Assembly: GCA_023457475.1 (NCBI GenBank)
Contig: JAEWLO010000063.1
Location: 1-12,843 of the forward strand
Direction of reading: 5' to 3'
Length of the DNA: 12,843 nt
From: Pseudomonadota bacterium
GTDB lineage: Bacteria > Pseudomonadota > Gammaproteobacteria > Xanthomonadales > Xanthomonadaceae
Shown here piece after piece: positions 7,789 through 12,843 of the stretch; position 1 is the first letter of the stretch, and each line of letters starts with the position of its first letter. Position numbers and translations under genes: made by a program. Below the pieces are notes generated by a model. That model saw only the letters and a program-made list of their open reading frames with translations. It searched no databases and was not told the origin of the DNA.

Positions 7789-7845
7789 GCGCGGCTCGAG
7801 GGCAGGGCGGATGTGCCTATCTCACCGCGTTTCCGTCCGCTTGTC

Positions 7846-8568
7846 ATGATGCGCAAGCACACGCGCCTGATCGGGTGGACCGCCGCGTTGCTGGCCATGG
7901 CCCTGTTCTGCCTGGCCGGGCGTTGGCAGCTGCAGCGGATGCACGAAAAGCAGGCGCTGCTGGACCAGCAGCCCCCGGCGCGTGCGCAGACCCTGGACCT
8001 CACCGCCGCCCTGGCCGCACCCCCGCAACTGCGCTGGGTGGAAGACCAGGGGCGGTTCCTGCCCGGCACCGTGCTGCTGGACAACCAGATGCGGGCGGGC
8101 CGCGCCGGGGTGAAGGTCTACCAGCCATTCCGCAGCGATGGGGGAGCCGTGGTGCTGGTCGACCTGGGCTGGCTGCCGATGCCGGCCGACCGGCAGATAC
8201 CCGTGATCGCTCCGCGCGACGGCGTGGCGCATGTTGCCGGGCTGCTGGCACCGCCCCCTGCGGCCGGGCTGGCGGTGGGCCCGGCCTTTACTGAAGGCCC
8301 CCAACCCGGCGTCTGGCTCGCCAACCGGCTGCCGCCCATCGAGCTGGCGCGGGCGTTGTCGCTGACGACGGCCCGGTTGCCCACACGGGTGCTGCGGCTG
8401 GACCCCGCGCTGCCGGGGGGGTATGCGCGGGATCTGGAACTGCTGCCGAACACGCTGCCGCCGAGCAGGCACCTGGGCTATGCCGTGCAGTGGTTCGGGC
8501 TGGCGTTGACCGTGCTGATCGTCGCCCTGGTGCTGGAATGGCGTGCCCATCGTATTCACCATCCATGA
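7846..8568 (+). CDS. SURF1-family oxidase assembly protein
   Basis: SURF1 proteins help insert heme a3 into subunit I. The 240-residue product has a membrane span near each end (about 9-25 and 214-232) with a periplasmic domain between, the usual SURF1 design. Recognisable segments are GRWQLQRMHEKQ after the first span, GRFLPGTVLLDNQ, GAVVLVDLGWLPMPADRQ, and RHLGYAVQWFGLA before the last span. The frame is open back to 7585, but the region 5' of 7846 overlaps the opposite-strand gene and lacks SURF1 features, so I chose the ATG pair at 7846/7849. No convincing Shine-Dalgarno precedes it. It could be read through from coxC or have its own promoter in the 57-bp gap to the divergent gene. Confidence 0.92.
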   Translation: MMRKHTRLIGWTAALLAMALFCLAGRWQLQRMHEKQALLDQQPPARAQTLDLTAALAAPPQLRWVEDQGRFLPGTVLLDNQMRAGRAGVKVYQPFRSDGGAVVLVDLGWLPMPADRQIPVIAPRDGVAHVAGLLAPPPAAGLAVGPAFTEGPQPGVWLANRLPPIELARALSLTTARLPTRVLRLDPALPGGYARDLELLPNTLPPSRHLGYAVQWFGLALTVLIVALVLEWRAHRIHHP

Positions 8569-8581
8569 GAAAATCGCACCC

Positions 8582-9157
8582 ATGAACGCCCTCACGCTGG
8601 AGCAGCGCAAAGCCCGCAACCGCGGCCGCTGGACCCTGGTCGCCCTGTTCGGCCTGTTCTTCGGGGCCATGGCGCTGGCCGGCATCCTGCGCTTCACCGG
8701 CTGGGAGCCGGCCGCCCACCGCAACACCGGGCAGATGATCCAGCCGCACCGGGACGTCCGCGCGCTGCCGCCCACCCTGGCGGACGGCCAGCCGTACCCC
8801 TGGAAGTCTGAAACCCCGGTCTGGCGCATCCTGGTGGCCCCCGCCGCCCACTGCGCGGCCGAGTGCGTCACTTTGTCGCAGGACTTGGCCAAGGTGTGGC
8901 AGCTGTTCGGCCATAGGGCGGATAATGTGCAGATCCTGTGGCTGGGTACGCCGCCGGCCGAGGTCCAGAGCCTGCCCGCCCTGCGTGCGCTGCAGCCCCA
9001 ACCGGAGCTGCGCGCCGCGCTGCCGGGCGTGGATGACCCGGCAGGCACGCCTGTCTATGTGATCGACCCCCACGGCTTCGTGGTCATGCGGTATGCGCCC
9101 GGCTTCGAATTGGCCGGCCTGCGCAAGGACATGGCCACGCTGTTGAAACTGAAATGA
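8582..9157 (+). CDS. Membrane-anchored thioredoxin-fold protein with CxxxC motif (SCO-like, probable oxidase assembly factor)
   Basis: This 191-residue protein has one N-terminal span (about 17-38) and a periplasmic domain. The domain carries APAAHCAAEC, a CxxxC pair at C91/C95, as in SCO copper chaperones. It ends in the thioredoxin-like segment GTPVYVIDPHGFVV, with a probable cis-proline. True SCO proteins have a copper-binding His in a DH pair shortly before the VDPDG-like strand; here the matching place reads DP, and the nearest later His is H164. So the copper site looks altered. The same slot between SURF1 and heme A synthase is filled by a weakly characterised protein in Pseudomonas oxidase clusters. 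It starts 13 nt after the SURF1 stop, with GAGA at 8567-8570. A redox role on CuA or Cox11 cysteines is inferred. Confidence 0.75.
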   Translation: MNALTLEQRKARNRGRWTLVALFGLFFGAMALAGILRFTGWEPAAHRNTGQMIQPHRDVRALPPTLADGQPYPWKSETPVWRILVAPAAHCAAECVTLSQDLAKVWQLFGHRADNVQILWLGTPPAEVQSLPALRALQPQPELRAALPGVDDPAGTPVYVIDPHGFVVMRYAPGFELAGLRKDMATLLKLK

Positions 9158-9167
9158 GCTCTGCTTG

Positions 9168-10403
9168 ATGAACCCCACCGCGCGCCCGGCGCTGCACCGT
9201 AATTTCCACCGTCTGGCGTGGTTCGCCCTGATCATGACGGCCAGCACGATCATGTTCGGATCGTTCGTGCGCCTCTCCGACGCCGGCCTCAGCTGCCCGG
9301 ACTGGCCGACCTGCTATGGCCGCGTCACCTGGCCCCAGCACGCCGCAGAAGTGGCCGACCACGTCGCCACCCAGATCCGTCCGCTGGAAACGCACAAGGC
9401 ATGGCGCGAGCAGGTGCACCGCTTCCTGGCGGGCGCGCTGGGCATCGAGATCCTCACCCTCGCGCTGCTGGCCACGCGCCGTCGCCGCTTCGGCACCACC
9501 GCCGTGGTCACCGCCTGCACCCTGGTGGCGGCCGGCATCCCGCTGTACATGATGGGGCACCACACTCCGGCCAGCATCATCGCCCTGGTGGGCGAAGCGA
9601 TCCTGCTCATCGCCGCGCTGCGCTGGAACAACAGCGACCTTTCGCGCGTCGCCCTGCTCACCCTTGCGGTGGTGATCTTCCAGGCCCTGCTGGGCATGTG
9701 GACCGTTACCCTGCTGCTCAAACCCATCGTGGTGATGGGGCACCTGCTCGGCGGCATGCTGATGTTCGGCCTGCTGGTGTGGATGGCGTGGCGCGCCACG
9801 CACAATCCCATCACCCTGGTTGAAGCGCCCACGCTGAAGAACCTGCTGCGCGTCGCCGTGGCCGTGCTGGTGGTGCAGATCGCCCTCGGCGGCTGGGTCA
9901 GCGCCAACTACGCCGCGCTGGCCTGTGGCGGTGGCAGCCTGTCGATGGACAACTTCCCGCGCTGCGTAAGCCAGTGGTGGCCGCCGCACAACTTCCAGGA
10001 AGGCTTCACCCTCTGGCGCGGCATCGGCGTGGACTACGAAGGCGGCGTGCTCGACGGCGCGTCCCGCATCGCCATCCAGATGGCGCATCGCCTGTTCGCG
10101 ATCGTCGTGGCGGTGTACCTGCTGTGGCTGTCGGTGCGGCTGTTCCGCCTGCCCAGCATGCGCGGCTGGGCCAGCGCGCTGGGTGCGCTGGTGCTGCTGC
10201 AGATCACCCTCGGCATCCTCAACGTCAAGCTGGCGCTGCCGCTGGAAGTGGCCGTGGCCCATAGCGGCGGTGCGGTGGCGTTGTTGTTCGTGCTGGTCAC
10301 GCTGCTGGCGCGGATGCGTGCGCCCACGGCCGGTGCGACCGAACCCATGGTAGAGCCGACCTCTGGTCGGCTGGCCACCGACGCCGGGAACCCCCTCCCG
10401 TGA
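9168..10403 (+). CDS. ctaA: Heme A synthase (COX15/CtaA)
   Basis: CtaA oxidises the C8 methyl of heme O to a formyl group, giving heme A for subunit I. The 411-residue protein has eight predicted spans in two four-helix halves. The four conserved heme-ligand histidines are present: H84 (EQVHRF), H192 (MGHLLGG), H307 (MAHRLF) and H365 (VAHSGG). The N-terminal LSCPDWPTCYG block is typical. ATG 9168 is preferred over TTG 9165. The last roughly 20 residues, beyond the final helix, are hydrophilic, and part of them is encoded by a SMAG-like repeat (10350-10372), so the tail is probably not conserved. The TGA overlaps the GTG start of ctaB by 4 nt. Confidence 0.95.
   Translation: MNPTARPALHRNFHRLAWFALIMTASTIMFGSFVRLSDAGLSCPDWPTCYGRVTWPQHAAEVADHVATQIRPLETHKAWREQVHRFLAGALGIEILTLALLATRRRRFGTTAVVTACTLVAAGIPLYMMGHHTPASIIALVGEAILLIAALRWNNSDLSRVALLTLAVVIFQALLGMWTVTLLLKPIVVMGHLLGGMLMFGLLVWMAWRATHNPITLVEAPTLKNLLRVAVAVLVVQIALGGWVSANYAALACGGGSLSMDNFPRCVSQWWPPHNFQEGFTLWRGIGVDYEGGVLDGASRIAIQMAHRLFAIVVAVYLLWLSVRLFRLPSMRGWASALGALVLLQITLGILNVKLALPLEVAVAHSGGAVALLFVLVTLLARMRAPTAGATEPMVEPTSGRLATDAGNPLP
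10350..10372 (+). repeat. SMAG/REP-like hairpin element inside the 3' end of ctaA
   Basis: GTAG is followed by a perfect 8-bp inverted repeat, AGCCGACC (10354-10361) and GGTCGGCT (10365-10372), around a TCT loop. GTAG plus this stem is the layout of the SMAG elements described in Stenotrophomonas maltophilia. It is read in frame as part of the CtaA tail and ends 28 nt before the ctaB start codon. Confidence 0.8.
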
Positions 10404-11287
10404 GCGTCAGACAATACTGGGACCTGACCAAACCCAAGGTGGTGGCACTGATCGTGTTCACCGCCCTGGTGGGCATGTTCCTCGCCATCCCCGGCCTGCC
10501 GACCGCGCAGCAGGCGCTCACCGGCGCGCTGGGCTTCCTCGGTATCTGGCTGGCCGCCTCCGCTGCCGCCGCCATCAACCAGCTGCTCGACGCGCAGATC
10601 GACGCACAGATGGCGCGCACCTCGTGGCGCCCGCTGGTGGTGGGCAAGGTCAAGCCGTGGCAGGTGCTGGTATTTGCCAGCGTGTTGATCGTGCTCTCCA
10701 TGGCGATCCTCGTCGCCTGGGTGAACGTCATCACCGCCGTGCTCACCTTCGCGTCGTTGATCGGCTACGCGGTGATATACACCGTGTACCTCAAGCGCGC
10801 CACCTCGCAGAACATCGTCATCGGCGGCCTCGCCGGTGCCACGCCGCCGATGCTCGGCTGGGCCGCCATCACCGGCATGCAGGGCCCGATGGACTGGGTG
10901 TATGCCTCGCTGCTGGTGCTGATCATCTTCATCTGGACCCCGCCGCATTTCTGGGCGCTGGCCATCTTCCGCCGCGAGGATTACGCCAAGGCCAAGATTC
11001 CGATGCTGCCGGTCACGCATGGCGTGGCGTACACCCGCAAGTCGATCCTGGTGTATTCGATCGCGTTGGCGGTGGTCGCCATCCTGCCTGTTGTCGTGGG
11101 CATGAGCGGGGTGTTCTACCTCGGCGGTGCCATCGTATTGAACGCCGTGTTCGTCTGGTACGCCTGGCGCATGTTGAACCCGCCTGACGAGCTCTTCTCG
11201 ATGAAGATGTTCGGCTACTCCATCGTGTACCTCATGGCGCTGTTCGCGTTCCTGATGGTGGACCACTGGATGTTGCCCTGGTTGTAA
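10400..11287 (+). CDS. ctaB: Heme O synthase (protoheme IX farnesyltransferase, CtaB/CyoE)
   Basis: CtaB attaches a farnesyl group to heme B to make heme O, the substrate of CtaA. It belongs to the UbiA membrane prenyltransferases. The 295-residue protein has about nine spans. The first Asp-rich motif is NQLLDAQIDAQMARTSWRPL, with N60, D64 and D68 for magnesium-diphosphate binding. The second cytoplasmic loop carries WTPPHFWALAIFRREDYAKA followed by IPMLPVTHG, typical of this family. The start is GTG 10400, overlapping the ctaA stop, with GGGA at 10386-10389 as ribosome binding site 10 nt upstream. It is the last gene of the operon; a repeat element begins almost immediately after the TAA. 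cyoE is a synonym. Confidence 0.96.
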   Translation: MSVRQYWDLTKPKVVALIVFTALVGMFLAIPGLPTAQQALTGALGFLGIWLAASAAAAINQLLDAQIDAQMARTSWRPLVVGKVKPWQVLVFASVLIVLSMAILVAWVNVITAVLTFASLIGYAVIYTVYLKRATSQNIVIGGLAGATPPMLGWAAITGMQGPMDWVYASLLVLIIFIWTPPHFWALAIFRREDYAKAKIPMLPVTHGVAYTRKSILVYSIALAVVAILPVVVGMSGVFYLGGAIVLNAVFVWYAWRMLNPPDELFSMKMFGYSIVYLMALFAFLMVDHWMLPWL

Positions 11288-11303
11288 GGCCGCGTTCGGT
11301 TGG

Positions 11304-11363
11304 GGTCATGTCGTTACCGTGCCGATCATTGATATCGGCGGTCGTCTTGCGACCGACCCTACC
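11304..11363 (-). repeat. Structured intergenic repeat, copy A
   Basis: Read on the minus strand it begins GGTAGGGTCGG, then TC-GCAA-GA, then CGACCGCCGAT, then 23 variable nt, then CATGACC. The core folds as a 5-bp stem (GGTCG/CGACC), a bulged G, two more pairs and a GCAA tetraloop. Its distal end lies just after the ctaB stop codon (11285-11287). In ctaB transcripts the opposite strand would be present: a hairpin CGGTCG/CGACCG with a TCTTG loop, without a U-tract. Confidence 0.75.
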
Positions 11364-11406
11364 GGTGACACCGAATGCGACGCCGGGGCGGGCATGTTGC
11401 CTCCGT
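11361..11406 (+). repeat. Degenerate first unit of the tandem array
   Basis: This stretch aligns with the 58-bp unit: ACCGAATG, then CGCCGG, then GGGCATGTTGCCTCCGT against GGGCACGTCGCATCCGT in the later copies. It is shorter, consistent with an internal deletion, and has several substitutions. It directly abuts copy 1. Confidence 0.55.
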
Positions 11407-11581
11407 GCGGATTCGCCGGCACCGAATGAACGCCGGCACGCCGGTGGGGGCGCGTCACATCCGCGCCGATTCGCCGGCACCGAATGAATGCCGGCACGCC
11501 GGTGGGGGCACGTCGCATCCGCGCCGATTCGCCGGCACCGAATGAATGCCGGCACGCCGGTGGGGGGCACGTCGCATCCGT
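11407..11581 (+). repeat. Tandem array of three 58/59-bp units
   Basis: Copies lie at 11407-11464 (58 bp), 11465-11522 (58 bp) and 11523-11581 (59 bp, one extra G in a G-run). Copies 2 and 3 are otherwise identical except for the last base; copy 1 differs at a few positions. Each unit contains an inverted repeat, GCCGGCA - CCGAATGAA - TGCCGGC, giving a 7-bp stem and 9-nt loop in copies 2 and 3. In copy 1 the stem is one pair shorter. There are no spacers, so it is not a CRISPR array. I do not recognise a named family. Confidence 0.85.
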
Positions 11582-11619
11582 GCCGATCATTGATACCGAC
11601 CACCCGGGATGACTACGCC

Positions 11620-11679
11620 GGTAGGGTCGGTTGTAAAACGACCGCCGATGACCTTTCCCGGCCGATGGTGGGCATGACC
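11620..11679 (+). repeat. Structured intergenic repeat, copy B
   Basis: GGTAGGGTCGG, then TT-GTAA-AA, then CGACCGCCGAT, then 23 variable nt, then CATGACC. It has the same stem, bulged G and pair positions as copies A and C, with a GTAA tetraloop. It lies in inverted orientation to copy A, with the GGTAG ends facing each other across the tandem array. Downstream, GCCGATGG (11661-11668) can pair with CCATCGGC about 25 nt later. Confidence 0.75.
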
Positions 11680-11764
11680 CAATCCGGAGCCGCCCATCGG
11701 CGCAGCCCCTTGCAATCCCCACCACCGACACCATTGCTGTTCATACCGCACACGGAACGACGGC

Positions 11765-12598
11765 ATGCGCACACGACACTGGATGGCAGGATGGATTCTC
11801 ACACTCGCGTCCCACGTTGCTTTGGCATCACCGCCCGACCCCTATTCGGAGGCCGCCACCCAGATCGCCACCCACGCGGCCGATCACCGCCTGCTGGTCC
11901 TCGGTGAACTGCACGGCACCCGCGAAACCCCCTTGCTGGTACGCGCGCTGCTCGAGCACTACGTTGCCCAGGGCGTCCCTGTGAGGCTGGCACTGGAACT
12001 CCCGGTCGCCGAGAACGCCGCGCTCGAAACCTACATCACCTCCACCGGTGACGCCGCCGCCGGGCGCGCCCTGCGCACCACGAATTACTGGAAGGTAAAA
12101 GACCACCTCCACGACGGCCGCCGCAGCGAAGACATGCTCGACCTGATCGAAGCGGTTCGGCGGCTGCGTGCAGAGGGACACGACATCACGGTCGCCGGCT
12201 TCGACCGCACCCCCAATCCGGCCGATGACGCCCCGGGCACCCGCGATGCCAACATGGCGAAGGAACTGCGTGACCGCTACGCCGAGCTTCCCGCCCACGG
12301 CCGTCTGCTCGTCCTCACCGGAAACATGCATGGCATGCGCAGCCCACCGGAACGACTGGGCCACCTGACCGTGACCGCGCTGCTGAAGGACCAGCCGCTC
12401 TACAACGTCCGTATCGAAGCGCGCGGCGGCGAGTTCTGGGGCTGCAGGGGGGACCGCCGCTGCGGCGCGCTGCCCTTGATCAACTACACCGGGGTATCGC
12501 CCAGAACCTACACCGGCGAAGACCGCGACTACGACCTGTGGATATTCCTGCCGCGCTTCACCGTTGCGCGCCTGCTGGATGCCACTCCCGCGCCCTGA
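11765..12598 (+). CDS. Exported ChaN/EreA (TIKI) superfamily protein, function unknown
   Basis: This 277-residue protein has a signal peptide (about 1-21, ending HVALA), so it should be periplasmic or secreted. The mature part shows the motifs of the superfamily that includes heme-binding ChaN, erythromycin esterase-like proteins and TIKI proteases: GELHGTRETP (E48, H50), LALELP (E78), a central GRRSEDMLDLIEAVRRLRAEG helix, and TGNMHG (H189). The paired Glu/His residues are the presumed metal- or heme-binding or catalytic site. C227 and C233 in WGCRGDRRCG could form a disulfide. ATG 11765 has GGA at 11754-11756 as a weak ribosome binding site. It has no operon partner in the window and is flanked by repeats on both sides. 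Substrate and role cannot be told from sequence; linkage to oxidase or heme metabolism is only positional. Confidence 0.75.
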   Translation: MRTRHWMAGWILTLASHVALASPPDPYSEAATQIATHAADHRLLVLGELHGTRETPLLVRALLEHYVAQGVPVRLALELPVAENAALETYITSTGDAAAGRALRTTNYWKVKDHLHDGRRSEDMLDLIEAVRRLRAEGHDITVAGFDRTPNPADDAPGTRDANMAKELRDRYAELPAHGRLLVLTGNMHGMRSPPERLGHLTVTALLKDQPLYNVRIEARGGEFWGCRGDRRCGALPLINYTGVSPRTYTGEDRDYDLWIFLPRFTVARLLDATPAP

Positions 12599-12620
12599 CG
12601 ACGCGGATCCGGCACCCCGC

Positions 12621-12643
12621 AGCCACGCAGGGCGTGGCTCTAC
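12621..12643 (-). repeat. SMAG/REP-like hairpin element downstream of the ChaN-like gene
   Basis: On the minus strand GTAG (12643-12640) precedes a perfect 8-bp stem, AGCCACGC paired with GCGTGGCT, around a 3-nt loop. It has the same architecture as the element inside ctaA but a different stem sequence. It begins 22 nt after the stop at 12598, where it could protect or end the transcript. Confidence 0.8.
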
Positions 12644-12709
12644 GCACGTAAGGGTTGCCCATATCGAGATGCCGGGATGCCGGAATTTCCGGGAATACTG
12701 GCCAGGATT

Positions 12710-12769
12710 GGTAGGGTCGGTTGAAAAACGACCGCCGATAACGGTGATCAATGCGGTAGCGGCATGACC
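12710..12769 (+). repeat. Structured intergenic repeat, copy C
   Basis: GGTAGGGTCGG, then TT-GAAA-AA, then CGACCGCCGAT, then 23 variable nt, then CATGACC, with the same spacing as copies A and B. The loop is GAAA. Similarity to copy B continues beyond CATGACC (CGGAGC, GGCGCA), so the full element may reach about 12800. Confidence 0.75.
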
Positions 12770-12781
12770 ACAGACGGAGCA

Positions 12782-12806
12782 GGCCGTTGGCGCATCTCCA
12801 ACGGCC
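12782..12806. repeat. 9-bp perfect inverted repeat at the end of repeat copy C
   Basis: GGCCGTTGG (12782-12790) and CCAACGGCC (12798-12806) flank a 7-nt loop. No T-tract follows, so an intrinsic terminator is not indicated. It may be the distal hairpin of the structured repeat or a separate dyad. Confidence 0.55.
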
Positions 12807-12843
12807 GGTTTCGATCAAATGTCATGCCCACCTTCGGCCGGGC

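Larger units (their letters stand above)
11288..11764. other. Repeat-filled intergenic block between ctaB and the ChaN-like gene (477 bp)
   Basis: No coding region is supported. The block contains a minus-strand copy and a plus-strand copy of a structured repeat (11304-11363 and 11620-11679), a tandem array of 58-bp units between them (11407-11581), a degenerate unit before the array, and an 18-nt direct repeat (11317-11334 and 11578-11595). Open frames across it on either strand consist of repeat sequence; the 58-bp unit length shifts frame from copy to copy. Confidence 0.75.

Noticed and set aside
7585..7845. N-terminal extension of SURF1 from ATG 7585
   Set aside because: The extension overlaps the opposite-strand two-span gene almost completely and is hydrophilic, whereas SURF1 normally begins with a short segment before its first span, as it does from 7846.
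8543..8581. Upstream ATG start for the CxxxC protein
   Set aside because: It would overlap the end of SURF1 by 26 nt and add residues before the N-terminal anchor; ATG 8582 fits the gene spacing better.
11336..11360. Intrinsic terminator after ctaB
   Set aside because: The hairpin CGGTCG-TCTTG-CGACCG is present, but no T-tract follows on the plus strand, so only a repeat-associated or attenuating role could be claimed.
11407..11581. Possible CRISPR array
   Set aside because: Units are contiguous with no unique spacers, and no cas genes are in the window.
11306..11734. 142-codon minus-strand frame over the repeat block
   Set aside because: The peptide consists of translated repeats (for example VPAFIRCRRIGAD in shifted frames). 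Such frames are a by-product of the 58-bp array; no ribosome binding site or domain.

Overview
The window is GC-rich chromosomal DNA from a gammaproteobacterium of the Xanthomonas/Stenotrophomonas family, most likely Stenotrophomonas. Two observations point there. The protein sequences read like Xanthomonadaceae versions. The window also holds two short hairpins that begin with GTAG (10350-10372 and 12621-12643) and match the SMAG/REP elements known from Stenotrophomonas maltophilia. No rRNA, tRNA, CRISPR array, insertion sequence or prophage gene was found.

Layout. (1) 1-2951, minus strand: putA, a bifunctional proline catabolic enzyme whose C-terminus runs off the left edge. (2) 2952-3310: divergent intergenic region with candidate promoters for putA and for the oxidase operon, and a perfect 16-bp palindrome just ahead of coxB. 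(3) 3311-11287, plus strand: a nearly complete aa3-type cytochrome c oxidase locus. It runs coxB, coxA, a 44-residue single-membrane-span protein, cox11 (ctaG), coxC, SURF1, a CxxxC thioredoxin-fold protein, ctaA (heme A synthase) and ctaB (heme O synthase). One small gene of the DUF2909 type lies on the opposite strand between coxC and SURF1. (4) 11288-11764: a 477-bp gene-free block built of repeats, namely two copies of a structured about 60-nt element in opposite orientation around a tandem array of 58-bp units. (5) 11765-12598, plus strand: an exported ChaN/EreA-superfamily protein. (6) 12599-12843: a SMAG-like hairpin and a third copy of the structured repeat.

How the genes work together. 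CoxB (CuA), CoxA (heme a, heme a3-CuB) and CoxC form the proton-pumping terminal oxidase in the inner membrane. CtaB converts heme B to heme O, and CtaA converts heme O to heme A. Cox11 delivers copper to CuB. SURF1 helps heme a3 insertion. The 44-residue protein and the CxxxC protein are probable assembly factors. PutA feeds electrons from proline into the quinone pool, so it is functionally upstream of respiration, but it is transcribed separately.

The genes are mostly ordinary core metabolism. The most interesting material is non-coding. One repeat family has three copies that all fold into a bulged stem capped by a GNAA (GNRA-type) tetraloop, with one compensatory base-pair change. There is also a 58-bp tandem array, and a SMAG-like hairpin that has become part of the ctaA coding sequence right before ctaB.
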